From Candidatus Roseilinea sp. NK_OTU-006 (GTDB lineage Bacteria; Chloroflexota; Anaerolineae; J036; Brachytrichaceae), in NCBI RefSeq assembly GCF_012931985.1, contig NZ_JAAFGM010000001.1, forward strand, positions 1-64,000: 64,000 bases of DNA, read 5' to 3'. Both the position numbers and the translations under genes were made by a program. Shown piece by piece: positions 1 through 8,037 of this stretch (positions within the stretch are counted from its first letter, which is position 1; every line of letters begins with the position of its first letter). The notes beneath the pieces were generated by a model. That model had not been told where the DNA came from, ran no database searches, and worked only from the letters and a program-made list of their open reading frames with translations.

Positions 1-32
1 TTGCGCTGTGTCGTCGCCCTGGTCTCTTTCAT
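1..32 (-). CDS. 5' end of a divergent gene (partial)
   Basis: An ATG lies on the minus strand at 32-30. A strong Shine-Dalgarno (GGGAGGTG, plus-strand 37-44) sits just upstream of it. Ten codons (MKETRATTQR) are visible before the window ends. Nothing can be said of the function. The gene would be transcribed away from the GntR regulator, with an intergenic space of about 250 bases between them. Confidence 0.5.
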   Translation of the reverse strand, partial: MKETRATTQR

Positions 33-231
33 GGCACACCTCCCGGATATAACTGTCCTCGCATTATGCCCGCAGCGGCCTGCGGCTTGTCGTCCCTCGC
101 TGAGATGCCGGTCTGTCAATCCACGACGACGTCCGTGATCTTCGGATGTTCACGCGGGCGAGGTCAATCTGCGCGCTTTTTGAGTGCGCTCCTGCCCCAA
201 AACTGAAATGCACCCTGCAGCGCCGGAGTGC

Positions 232-267
232 TTGACAGGGCAGGCGCCCTATTGTAGTATTGTCATG
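232..267 (+). promoter_or_regulatory. Sigma-70-type promoter of the large catabolic operon
   Basis: A perfect -35 box TTGACA (232-237) is followed after exactly 17 bases by TAGTAT (255-260), so transcription should start near 267. This is the best consensus promoter in the window. It stands immediately before the regulator gene that heads the 19-gene run. The rest of the 33-285 gap shows nothing I can identify. Confidence 0.8.
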
Positions 268-279
268 ACATTACAACAA
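252..279 (+). promoter_or_regulatory. Imperfect palindromic operator over the -10 box and start site
   Basis: A 28-base imperfect palindrome (12 of 14 base pairs match) is centred on the perfect 10-mer TGTCATGACA (261-270). It covers the -10 box and the predicted transcription start. Dyads of this kind at their own promoter are typical for GntR/HutC repressors, so autorepression by the next gene is inferred. No second copy was found elsewhere in the window by eye. Confidence 0.65.
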
Positions 280-285
280 AGTGGC

Positions 286-1011
286 ATGGTGATTGATCGC
301 AATTCCCCCGTTCCGCTCTACTACCAGCTCAAGCAGCAGATGCTGGAGAAGATCGAGAAGGGCGAATGGAAGCCCGGCGACAGTGTGCCGACCGAGCAGG
401 AGCTGCAGCAGAGCTACAAACTCAGCCGGACGACCGTGCGCCAGGCGCTGGCCGAGATGGTGATGGAGGGCCGGCTGACCCGCCAGCGTGGGCGAGGCAC
501 CTTCGTCGCCCAGCCCAAGTTCCAACACGACCCGCTGCGTCATCGCGGGATTGGGCAGTATTTGCTAGAGCAGGGGCTGATGCCCGGCTGGAAGGTGCTT
601 GACGAACGTCACATCGTTGCGCCGGCTGAGATTGCCGCCCGGCTCCATCTGCCGCGCCACGCGCGCGTGTACTGCTTGCAGCGCTTACGCTTGGCCAACG
701 ACGAGCCGATCGGTTACCTAGTCTCGTATGTGCCCGAGGTGCTGGCCGAAGCGATTGACCGCAGCGCGCTGAACAAGGGCGGCTCGACCGACTATCTCAA
801 GCGGCTGCCGCAGATGGGCGATCACTGCATTGAGCGCTCTATCGAAGCCGTCGCGGCTGGCGAGCCAGAGGCCAAGCTGCTGCGCGTCAAGCGCGGCACG
901 CCGATGCTGTCCATCGAGCGGCTGATCGTGGCGCGCGACGGCACGCCGATTGAATTTTTGAGGGCGCGCTATCGCGGTGACCGCATGAAATACCAAATCA
1001 ATTGCTCATGA
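286..1011 (+). CDS. GntR/HutC-family transcriptional regulator
   Basis: This is a 241-residue repressor-type protein. A winged helix-turn-helix occupies residues 8-75, with the GntR signature around PTEQELQQSYKLSRTTVRQA. A UTRA/chorismate-lyase-like effector domain follows to the end. I chose ATG 286 because the in-frame ATG at 265 lies upstream of the predicted transcript start and inside the operator. The gene is first of 19 same-strand genes and very likely senses a pathway intermediate through the UTRA domain. HutC-type regulators usually release DNA when a small acid or sugar binds, but the ligand here is unknown. Confidence 0.9.
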   Translation: MVIDRNSPVPLYYQLKQQMLEKIEKGEWKPGDSVPTEQELQQSYKLSRTTVRQALAEMVMEGRLTRQRGRGTFVAQPKFQHDPLRHRGIGQYLLEQGLMPGWKVLDERHIVAPAEIAARLHLPRHARVYCLQRLRLANDEPIGYLVSYVPEVLAEAIDRSALNKGGSTDYLKRLPQMGDHCIERSIEAVAAGEPEAKLLRVKRGTPMLSIERLIVARDGTPIEFLRARYRGDRMKYQINCS

Positions 1012-1018
1012 ACTAAAC

Positions 1019-1465
1019 GTGACTATGCGAGACTACGGCACACCGCAACTCAAGCCCTATCAATGCTTTATGGGGCGTTGGGAAGGCTTATGCAAGACCT
1101 TCGGCCCAGACGGTGTATTCATCGAGTCCACGGCCGTACACATGGACGTGTACTGGACAGCCGAGGACACATGGCATCTACACGAGGATTTTGAGAACCT
1201 CTACGGCGTCGGCCGGCAGGTGTATGACAGCGACTTCCGCGTTGTGGGCAAGAACTGCTATGCGGAGAACGCGCTGATCAAAGTCGTCGGCACCGAACTT
1301 ACGCCCTACAACTACAACTTCATCATTGACAGCGCCGTCACCCAGTCCATCGTCTTTAACAACCATTACTTCCTCGACCCCAACACGCGTCGGATCATCA
1401 CGCACAAAATGCGCGACGGCAAGACAACCGTCTTTCAGATACAGGACTTCGTCCGAGTCGGCTAG
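1019..1465 (+). CDS. Small lipocalin-like protein (single barrel)
   Basis: This 148-residue protein has no signal peptide. It opens with a glycine-tryptophan motif (FMGRWEG, residues 18-24) and continues as alternating hydrophobic strands, as in the calycin/DUF3598-like group. Three longer proteins of the same kind follow in this operon (2334, 3219 and 8038). The start is GTG 1019, or ATG 1025 two codons later; there is no clear ribosome site. It lies 7 bases after the regulator. A role in binding a hydrophobic pathway intermediate is inferred from fold and context only. Confidence 0.6.
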   Translation: MTMRDYGTPQLKPYQCFMGRWEGLCKTFGPDGVFIESTAVHMDVYWTAEDTWHLHEDFENLYGVGRQVYDSDFRVVGKNCYAENALIKVVGTELTPYNYNFIIDSAVTQSIVFNNHYFLDPNTRRIITHKMRDGKTTVFQIQDFVRVG

Positions 1466-1488
1466 GCCAAAGTCCGTCCACGCAAGCC

Positions 1489-2301
1489 ATGATCGTCCAG
1501 TCTGCTCCCCCCGGTTCGCCGCACTTCGTGATCACCCAGGTCGATCACGCGCGATTCAGCGGGCAATTTGCGCGTGCATTTGGCAATCGGCAGTTTGCTG
1601 CGCCGCAGCCGCGCGAACTGATGACATATGTGACGGCGCATCACGACGAGGGGTGGGCTGCGGTAGACGCTGCGCCGAAGCACGACCCGCGCACAGGTCT
1701 GCCTTATCACCTGACGCAAACGCCCATGCCCGACCTGCTGCGCACCGGCGCCGGCTCACCCGACTTCAACCAGCGTCGCCATCCGTTCTGCGGGCTGCTC
1801 TCCTCGATGCACACCTATGGCCTATATCACGGCCGATACGGCCTGAGCGACACGATCGTCATCAACCGGATACCGCCGGAATACCAAGCGGACGCGCGGC
1901 GCATGTTGCAGGGCGAGTTGGAGCGCCAAGCGTCGCTGAAGGCGCAACTGCGCAGCAATCCCGAGACGGCCGAATGGGCGAGCGATGCCTTCCTGTTCCG
2001 TTGCTACAAGCTGCTGCAGTTCTTCGACATGCTCGCCCTCTACTTCAACACCACCCATGCGACCCAGCGGTCGTCGGTGACGCTGACGCATGTGCCGGCC
2101 GGACCGGATGAAGACAGAGACATCACGATCACGCCCGTCGGCGACGCCTACGCGCTCTCGCCCTTTCCGTTCGCCGAGAGCGGCATGACCTTCTGGTGCG
2201 AGGGGCGCTATCTCAGCCCGCGCGCCGAAGAGACCGACTGGGGCGCTGTGATGCGCGAGACGCCATGTCAGCGCGAAACGGTGAAATTGATCGCGCACTG
2301 A
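1489..2301 (+). CDS. DUF3891-family protein
   Basis: The 270-residue protein carries the features of DUF3891: a VITQVDHARFSGQFA stretch near residue 15, then HHDEGW (51-56) and an SSMHTYGL motif near 105. The histidines and acidic residues look like metal ligands of an HD-like or hydrolase-like helical domain, but no activity is established for the family. Its place between a small lipocalin-like gene and the longer ones ties it to this pathway. The spacing to the previous gene is 23 bases. Confidence 0.7.
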   Translation: MIVQSAPPGSPHFVITQVDHARFSGQFARAFGNRQFAAPQPRELMTYVTAHHDEGWAAVDAAPKHDPRTGLPYHLTQTPMPDLLRTGAGSPDFNQRRHPFCGLLSSMHTYGLYHGRYGLSDTIVINRIPPEYQADARRMLQGELERQASLKAQLRSNPETAEWASDAFLFRCYKLLQFFDMLALYFNTTHATQRSSVTLTHVPAGPDEDRDITITPVGDAYALSPFPFAESGMTFWCEGRYLSPRAEETDWGAVMRETPCQRETVKLIAH

Positions 2302-2333
2302 AGCAGGAAGCGCAAAATGAGACGCTCGAACCG

Positions 2334-3215
2334 ATGACGCTTTCACTCTTCGGCCAGTGGATCGGCAACGCTGAGGTGTTCGCCGGCGACGGCCGCTTCG
2401 TGGGGAACGGCATGGATATGCGCCGCGTCCAGCGGGTGGACGATTGTCGCACGCGCGTTGATGTCGCGTTCATCGGTCCGTTCAAAGTCAGCGGCCACTA
2501 CTTCATCCGCGATTGCGGCGATCATCGCATTTACGAGGGGCCGGTCAACGTCGGCTATGCCGAGACGCTGTGCGAGGGTGTGGTGGATGCGCATGCCTAC
2601 TGGCCGGCGCTGGGTCTGAGCCAGCGCTTCCTGCTGGCCGTGTTGCCCGACGGCGATACCCAGGCGTCCCTTGCCCTGATGTCGCGCGGCGATCAACTGG
2701 TCTATGTCGTGGTCGGCCAGAACCGGCGCGTGGTCGGCGAGGCGGGATTGCCGGAGCTGGTGTGCGGCACGTCGCTTGACCTGGCCGATGACCCCACGGC
2801 CGGCCGTTCGGTGATGCTCCTGCATCGCCGAGGCGTCTGGCAGGGAGAGCTGGTTACATTGGATGCGCAGCGTCGCCTCATCGGCCGGGTGGCCTATTGC
2901 GAATCATTCTCCGCCGATGGCCGCGTCGCGATGACGGGTGGGTATTTTGACCCGGCGCATCGTGAGTTCTGTCTGAAAACCAACGGCTGGCAGGCCTGGA
3001 CGATGCCTGATGGTGAGGTCGCCGGCAGTTGCGGCCTGGCCGGCGGACGCGCTTCTCACGGCTATTTCCATCATCTGCCGGTTCAGTTGCGCGCCTGGCG
3101 CCGCGAAGTCGTCACGCTGGACGGGACGCGCAAGGTGCTGCTGCGGCATTGGTATCGCGGCGGGGAGCGCATCGGCAGCGAGTTCGGCGTGCTCGCGTTC
3201 AACCCTGGAGGATGA
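2334..3215 (+). CDS. Two-domain lipocalin-like protein
   Basis: About 293 residues made mostly of predicted beta-strands. It begins with the same F-G-x-W motif (LFGQWIGNAEVF) as its neighbours, and a second barrel-like half starts near residue 155 (RRGVWQGEL). ATG 2334 places the motif at residue 5, as in the 3219 protein. ATG 2265 is possible but overlaps the upstream gene by 37 bases. There is no signal peptide, so it is probably cytoplasmic. The fold assignment rests on pattern only, and the function is unknown. Confidence 0.6.
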   Translation: MTLSLFGQWIGNAEVFAGDGRFVGNGMDMRRVQRVDDCRTRVDVAFIGPFKVSGHYFIRDCGDHRIYEGPVNVGYAETLCEGVVDAHAYWPALGLSQRFLLAVLPDGDTQASLALMSRGDQLVYVVVGQNRRVVGEAGLPELVCGTSLDLADDPTAGRSVMLLHRRGVWQGELVTLDAQRRLIGRVAYCESFSADGRVAMTGGYFDPAHREFCLKTNGWQAWTMPDGEVAGSCGLAGGRASHGYFHHLPVQLRAWRREVVTLDGTRKVLLRHWYRGGERIGSEFGVLAFNPGG

Positions 3216-3218
3216 GCG

Positions 3219-4067
3219 ATGGCGGGCGACGCTTTTCTGGGCCGCTGGCGGGTGACCGAGTATGTCTTTGACGACCTCGGCGCGCTTGTCGGCGTGAATT
3301 ACCAGCAGCGCGAGCTGGAGCGCCTCGCTGAATCGCGCATCCGCGTGACGCAGCGCTGTCGGCCGGACGCCATGTTGGCGCAGCATCCCATGGCGGCCTT
3401 CGCCGGCGAATGGGTCTTTGATCTCGCGCTCGAAGGCCGGGTGCGTCGCTATCTGGGGCCGGACGTGGTGGGCGCCGCGGTGCGCTGGGGCAGCGACGCG
3501 ATGACCGGCCGCGGCGTTTGGCCCCGCTTCGGCCACAACTTCGTTTCGTGGTCCGTGATGGTGACCCCGCGACGGCAGTTGACCGGTGGGCGATTCTTCC
3601 GCGCCGGCGCGTGCGTGGCGCACATCATCGGCGTCGGGCAGGCGCTGACGCCCATAGACGAGCCGGCGGGCTATCCCTCGCTCGATCTCGCGGCCCGTCC
3701 GGAATCGTTGGCGCACGAATGGCGCGGCGCGCGGACGCGCTTTGATGCCGATGGTGACTGCCTGGGCGAGGAACCGCTCGCGCGCTGCTATCACGCGAAC
3801 GGTTGGCGCGAGGACGATTGGCCGGTGGAGTGGACGGCCTGCGGCGACGATCTGCGCGTCGCCGGGTTTGGCCTGGATGCCGTGGCCCGGCGGGTGGGGC
3901 CGTCGTTCGAGTTGGAAGGCGCGCTGGCCGATGGCGCGCATATCTCGATGCTCGAAGTGTTAGACGCCGCGACGCGCACGTTGGTGGGCATCCATCGCGT
4001 GATCGAAGCGGAACGCTTGCAGCGCGTGGCGGTGATCCGGCTAAGCGCTGTTGTGGAGGGAGAGTGA
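3219..4067 (+). CDS. Two-domain lipocalin-like protein
   Basis: A 282-residue protein preceded by GGAGG seven bases before the ATG. The N-terminus FLGRWRVTEYVFDDLGALVG has the group's G-x-W motif, and the rest is strand-rich with repeated WxxD/E turns. It is separated by 3 bases from the gene before it and 1 base from the Rieske-like gene after it, so translation is probably coupled. It resembles the 2334 and 8038 products in layout rather than in close sequence. A tetrapyrrole or bilin chaperone role is speculative. Confidence 0.55.
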   Translation: MAGDAFLGRWRVTEYVFDDLGALVGVNYQQRELERLAESRIRVTQRCRPDAMLAQHPMAAFAGEWVFDLALEGRVRRYLGPDVVGAAVRWGSDAMTGRGVWPRFGHNFVSWSVMVTPRRQLTGGRFFRAGACVAHIIGVGQALTPIDEPAGYPSLDLAARPESLAHEWRGARTRFDADGDCLGEEPLARCYHANGWREDDWPVEWTACGDDLRVAGFGLDAVARRVGPSFELEGALADGAHISMLEVLDAATRTLVGIHRVIEAERLQRVAVIRLSAVVEGE

Positions 4068-4068
4068 C

Positions 4069-5115
4069 ATGCTGAAAAACTTTTGGTGGCCAATCGAATT
4101 CAGCGAAGCCATCACGCGCGAACCGAAGCCGTTGCGCGTGATGGGCAAAGCGTTCTGGGCCTATCGCCAAACCAATGGTCAAGCGGTGATCATGCGCGAC
4201 CTGGATATGGCCGCGCGCCGGCCGTTGGGCGCGGTGCGCGTCGAAGGCGACGACCTGGTCGCCCAAAACGGCCGGCGCTACGCATCCGATGGTTCGGCGG
4301 GCGAAACGTATGCGCTGGCCTATCCGACGCAGGACCGCTACGGCTGGTGCTTCGTCTTCTTCGGCGACCTGCCGGAGTCTGAACGCATCCCGATTCCCCA
4401 CTTGCCTTACATCGAGGACACCGCCACTTACAAGGTCGTGCATGGCAACTTCGAGTGGAACGTGCATTACGCTCGTGCGTTGGAGAACGGCGTGGATGCC
4501 GCGCACACGCCGTTTGTGCACGGCGGCGCGTTCGGCAACCCGGACGAACCAGAAATTGAGGATTACCAAGTCGAATCTACCGAGACCAGCGCCATGGCGA
4601 CGATCCATCTCAAGCCCACGCCGGCTAAAGGTCTGTGGAGCCGCATCTACACCAGCAAGAAGCGCGATACGGTGGTGAGGACCGTCGTCGGCTGGTGGAT
4701 GCCGAATATCTCCATCCTGGAAGTGCATCTGCCGATGGGCACCCTGATGATCTACAACGCCCACGTGCCGGTGGATGATATGAAGACGGTGAGCAAATAT
4801 ATCGGCCTGCGCACCTTCTTCAAGGGCAGTTGGGCCGATGGCAACATGCACCAGCGCGTGATCAAGATTTTTAAGCAAGACCAGAAAGTGGTCGAGGCGC
4901 AGCGCCCGGAGATTCTGCCCTATGACTTGGGCGCCGAATTGCACGTGCGCAGCGATGCGATTCAGATCGCATTCCGCAAGACCCGGCAGCGCTTCTTCGA
5001 CCGAGGCTGGGGGCTGTATCCGCGCGGCAAAGCGCAGGACGACATCGAAATCCCGTCGCCCTATCGGCTGGCGTTGCGCCAGGATGCTGCGCGTTTGGAA
5101 AGCATGGCTGCTTGA
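4069..5115 (+). CDS. Rieske oxygenase paralogue without Rieske ligands, catalytic iron site intact
   Basis: A 348-residue protein of the VanA/PaO-like Rieske oxygenase type, with the same MLKNFWWP start as the 6173 product. The mononuclear iron site is intact: D143-x2-H146-x4-H151 in ENGVDAAHTPFVH, with a third carboxylate at D271 in FKQDQKVVEAQ. The N-terminal domain is present at full length, but the four cluster ligands are gone. C46, H48 and C65 of the paralogue are D46, A48 and A65 here, and H68 is replaced or deleted. It therefore cannot hold its own [2Fe-2S] cluster and would need electrons from a partner chain. The Shine-Dalgarno GGAGGGAGAG fixes the start. Confidence 0.88.
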   Translation: MLKNFWWPIEFSEAITREPKPLRVMGKAFWAYRQTNGQAVIMRDLDMAARRPLGAVRVEGDDLVAQNGRRYASDGSAGETYALAYPTQDRYGWCFVFFGDLPESERIPIPHLPYIEDTATYKVVHGNFEWNVHYARALENGVDAAHTPFVHGGAFGNPDEPEIEDYQVESTETSAMATIHLKPTPAKGLWSRIYTSKKRDTVVRTVVGWWMPNISILEVHLPMGTLMIYNAHVPVDDMKTVSKYIGLRTFFKGSWADGNMHQRVIKIFKQDQKVVEAQRPEILPYDLGAELHVRSDAIQIAFRKTRQRFFDRGWGLYPRGKAQDDIEIPSPYRLALRQDAARLESMAA

Positions 5116-5134
5116 GGGGGAGGCCAGGGCAGGG

Positions 5135-5163
5135 GGTGGGCGAGGGCGCCGCCTTCGCCCACC
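5135..5163 (+). promoter_or_regulatory. GC-rich hairpin between the Rieske-like and hydrolase genes
   Basis: GGTGGGCGAGGGCG (5135-5148) can pair with 5150-5163 with one G-T pair, giving about 12 stable pairs once a loop opens. There is no T-run, so it is not a standard terminator. It may act as an mRNA-processing or partial-attenuation element inside the widest gap (73 bases) of the operon. Confidence 0.5.
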
Positions 5164-5188
5164 GGCTCACTTGAGGAATGTTGCGCCG

Positions 5189-6157
5189 ATGATTCGCTCG
5201 CTCTACACGGCCGTCAGAGCTGAAGGCGCGCCGGCGCCGTTCGACACCTTGCACCTCAAGGTGTTCTATCCGGCCGCGCCGACCGGCGGCGCAGCGGAGC
5301 GCATGACCGGCGTCCTCCCGGCCGATCTGGCGCGCGGGCGGATGCCGGTGGTGATCTTCTTCAACGGCATCAACATCGGGGCCGAGTCGTATGCCTGGTT
5401 GGCGATCGCGCTGGCGCGGCAAGGCATCGTCGTCGTGTTGTTCAACTGGGTGGGCGAGACCCTGCCCGGCGTGATCGGCCTGACCAACGGGCTAGACCTG
5501 ACGCGGGTGACGCCGCAAACCTACGGCAGCGCGCCGACAGCGCCGGCCATCGCGCCGATGCTGGACGAGTTGGAACGGCTGGATCGCTCTGGGCCGTTGC
5601 AGGGTGGGTTGGCGCTGGATCGCGTGGTGCTGGGCGGCCATTCGGCCGGCGGCACGGTTGCGCTGCACAACGCTAACCCGCGCTACTTCCCCCACGTGGT
5701 CGCCGGCTTCAGCTACGCCGGCCACACCATGGCGGCGACGATGCTGGGCTTTGCGCCGGGGACGGTGCTGGCCTGCGCGTCCGACCTGCCGTTGTTGCTG
5801 ATGGGCGGCGGGCGCGATGGCGTGATCGCCGCCAGCGGGGCGCGTTACGGCCAGGCGGGTGATCCCGTTGCGCCTGTGCGCCGCACGTTTGATGAGGGCA
5901 TCGCCGGCGCGCGCGGCGATCGCCATCTGGTGATCTGGCGCGGCGCCAATCATTTCACCCTGGCACATCCGCTCGACGAGACGGCCGGACGCAGCTTCCT
6001 CGATTGGCCGCCGGAGGGCGATGAGTCGGCCATGCGCGCGCGCATGGCCGAGGTGATCGGCGCATTCATCCTGTCGGCGGCCTGCGGCGATGCTGCTGCG
6101 TCTGCGCGTCTGCGCGCGTTATCCAACGATGCGTCCGTGGAATGGCGCACGAAATAA
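5189..6157 (+). CDS. Alpha/beta hydrolase, chlorophyllase/dienelactone-hydrolase-like
   Basis: The 322-residue protein has a typical alpha/beta hydrolase layout. A strand and oxyanion segment MPVVIFFNG (52-60) is followed by the nucleophile elbow GGHSAGG with S152. An acid-bearing LLLMGGGRDG strand comes later, and a late GANHF supplies the probable catalytic histidine. There is no signal peptide. The layout resembles plant chlorophyllases (VVLFFHG, then GHSRGG) as well as generic cutinase/dienelactone hydrolases. Lying between two Rieske-type genes and next to an RCCR-like gene, it is a candidate for removing a phytyl or methyl ester from a tetrapyrrole. That role is inferred. Confidence 0.75.
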   Translation: MIRSLYTAVRAEGAPAPFDTLHLKVFYPAAPTGGAAERMTGVLPADLARGRMPVVIFFNGINIGAESYAWLAIALARQGIVVVLFNWVGETLPGVIGLTNGLDLTRVTPQTYGSAPTAPAIAPMLDELERLDRSGPLQGGLALDRVVLGGHSAGGTVALHNANPRYFPHVVAGFSYAGHTMAATMLGFAPGTVLACASDLPLLLMGGGRDGVIAASGARYGQAGDPVAPVRRTFDEGIAGARGDRHLVIWRGANHFTLAHPLDETAGRSFLDWPPEGDESAMRARMAEVIGAFILSAACGDAAASARLRALSNDASVEWRTK

Positions 6158-6172
6158 GCGAGGTGAGATGAA

Positions 6173-7234
6173 ATGCTCAAGAACTTTTGGTGGCCGCTGG
6201 CCTTCAGTAAGGAAGTCAGCCGTAAGCCGATGCGCGTGACGGCGCTTCAGGAAGAGTTTGTTTTGTATCGCTTGCCCGATGGCCGCGCGAATGTGCTGAG
6301 CGATTTGTGCGTACATCGGGGCGGTGCGCTGAGCGACGGCTGGACGCAGGAGGATCGCATCGTGTGTCCCTATCATGGATGGGAGTTTCGCGCCGATGGC
6401 GCCTGTGTGCGCATCCCTGCCAATCCGCCCGGTGCCCCTGTGCCGCGCAAAGCGCGCGTGGACGCCTATCCGACGGTCGAGCAGATGGGATGGGTGTGGG
6501 CTTTCCTCGGCGACATCCCCGCCGCCGAGCGTCCGCCGATGCCGACGCTCCAAGATGCCGGCGCGGCGATGATTTTGAGCGGGGCGATCACCTGGCGTGC
6601 GCCCTACGAGCGCGTGATCGCTCACCTAGTCCAGCCGCCCATCGCTATGCTGGCGCTGGATGGCGAATTTGCGCCTGAAGCGCCACAGCTCAGCGCGCTG
6701 CACGCCGCTGAAACGCCCTGGGGGGCGCGCCTGACGGCCGTGTTGACTCCGCCGCCTTACCTTGTGCGCGGCTGGCTTGGCTTAACGCGGCGGCGCGTGC
6801 CCGCCTTATCCTGCGAGGCCTTGGTGGCCTTTCACATGCCCTGCATCACGCTCTACCGCGCCGGCGACGATCACATGATGATGGCGCACGTTCCGGTGAA
6901 CCCTGAGACGACCACCACCCGTTGGATGGTGGCGCGGCGGTCAAGTCAGACCAACGCTGAAGTCGCGCGCCGGCGCGTGATGGCGGCACTGGAGCGGCTG
7001 CGCCCTGAGGTGGAAGGTCAGCCTGCGCCGGAAACGCTCCTCTTTTGTGCCTTCCGCCGCCTGTGCGACGAAGCCATCGCCCGCGGCTGGGGCATAGATG
7101 CGCACCTGATTCAGGCGGAATACGCCAACATCAAAGCCGTCGTCATTCCCTCGCCGGCGCGGCGCGAGGTGCCCGAACTGGCCGCGGCGTGGGTGATGAA
7201 GGAGGCGCCCACCATCAAGCCGCACGACGCCTAA
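6173..7234 (+). CDS. Rieske oxygenase paralogue with intact Rieske cluster, catalytic iron ligands lost
   Basis: A 353-residue paralogue of the 4069 product. The Rieske motif is complete: C46-x-H48 and C65-x2-H68 in CPYHGWEF. In the catalytic domain all iron ligands are replaced: D143, H146, H151 and D271 of the partner align with Q154, I157, L162 and L276. It can carry electrons but should not activate oxygen. The simplest reading is a hetero-oligomer in which this chain donates electrons to the catalytic chain, as happens across subunit borders in normal Rieske trimers. GAGGTGAG precedes the ATG. No ferredoxin or reductase gene is in the operon. Confidence 0.88.
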   Translation: MLKNFWWPLAFSKEVSRKPMRVTALQEEFVLYRLPDGRANVLSDLCVHRGGALSDGWTQEDRIVCPYHGWEFRADGACVRIPANPPGAPVPRKARVDAYPTVEQMGWVWAFLGDIPAAERPPMPTLQDAGAAMILSGAITWRAPYERVIAHLVQPPIAMLALDGEFAPEAPQLSALHAAETPWGARLTAVLTPPPYLVRGWLGLTRRRVPALSCEALVAFHMPCITLYRAGDDHMMMAHVPVNPETTTTRWMVARRSSQTNAEVARRRVMAALERLRPEVEGQPAPETLLFCAFRRLCDEAIARGWGIDAHLIQAEYANIKAVVIPSPARREVPELAAAWVMKEAPTIKPHDA

Positions 7235-7270
7235 CACCGACGAACGCGCAACCATGCACACCCGACACCC

Positions 7271-8020
7271 ATGTCACTCGCCCAACAACTAAGCCATGAG
7301 ACGCTGGACAAGATCGTCCGGCGGTTCGCTTTGCGCGAGATCGGCGATCCGTTCATCGCGCTGACCAGCCTGATGGCGCCGCAGCCGGTCGGCGCGTGCC
7401 GACTGTTCGCCCCGCCGCCGGAGAGCGCCGCCGATGGTGCGGAGCGCGTGCGCAAGGTGGTGTACATCGGCATCACCGTGCCGCCTATCGGGCTGGACTC
7501 GCACATGTTCTTCGCCTTCACGCCGCCGGAGAGCGCCGTGCCGCATTTCACGCTGGATAGCGTGCTGGCCGGGCCGAGCTTCGCCTTCCATCTGGACCTG
7601 ATCCCCCGCGTGGACTTGGGGGCGAATCTGGCTTACATGAATGAAGTCTTCATGCCGCTGACGGCAAGCTTCGAGCAGGCGAAGCAAATCGCAGGGTTGA
7701 TGCCGGCCAGCCTCTCGCCGCGGCAGTATGCCCTGATGTCGCCGTGGATGTTGGCCTACCGCGCGACGGAGGAAGCCTATGCCCAATGCGCGCCGCACAT
7801 CGAGGCATACCTGCGCCACTGGTTTAGCTTGGTCGAAAACGGCATTCGCGCGCCGATCGCCATGACGCCAGCGCAGTTGGCCGAACGTGACCGCGCAAAT
7901 CGTCGCGCCATCTTCAGCTACGAAGTGGATCCGGTATGGAGCCAGATCGAACGGTTGCTCGGCAGAGCGATGAACCTGCGGCTCATCGAAGTGCTGCGCA
8001 ACCCACAAGTCGAATCCTGA
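7271..8020 (+). CDS. Red chlorophyll catabolite reductase (RCCR)-like, FDBR-fold protein
   Basis: A 249-residue protein whose middle and C-terminal parts resemble plant RCCR. FHLDLIPRVDLGANLAYM (106-123) matches the LDL-x-RKDL-x-NPDYL region, SPWMLAYR (157-164) the FSPTA strand, and ERDRANRRAIFSYEVD (205-220) the RRDKSFRR-EDD segment. RCCR residues known to matter (Glu154 and Asp291 of Arabidopsis) fall at D96 and D220 by my alignment from memory. The family uses reduced ferredoxin to reduce linear tetrapyrroles and has no cofactor of its own. Its position after a Rieske pair and an esterase supports tetrapyrrole breakdown. Substrate and activity are inferred. Confidence 0.7.
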   Translation: MSLAQQLSHETLDKIVRRFALREIGDPFIALTSLMAPQPVGACRLFAPPPESAADGAERVRKVVYIGITVPPIGLDSHMFFAFTPPESAVPHFTLDSVLAGPSFAFHLDLIPRVDLGANLAYMNEVFMPLTASFEQAKQIAGLMPASLSPRQYALMSPWMLAYRATEEAYAQCAPHIEAYLRHWFSLVENGIRAPIAMTPAQLAERDRANRRAIFSYEVDPVWSQIERLLGRAMNLRLIEVLRNPQVES

Positions 8021-8037
8021 CGACACCATTGCTGCCC

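Noticed and set aside
184-285. A longer N-terminus for the GntR regulator
   Set aside because: The extension would cover the -35 and -10 boxes and precedes the predicted transcript start. It also shows no homology to the family.
4190-4300. A frameshift as the cause of the missing Rieske ligands in the 4069 gene
   Set aside because: The protein aligns with its paralogue without gaps through residues 1-64 and resumes at SDG/ADG with a one-residue offset. No other frame shows CxH or CxxH in this stretch.
3625-4944. A 439-residue minus-strand reading frame
   Set aside because: It is antisense to the lipocalin-like and Rieske-like genes. Its composition (Arg/Pro/Ala-rich end) is what GC-rich DNA gives in the shadow frame, and it has no motif.
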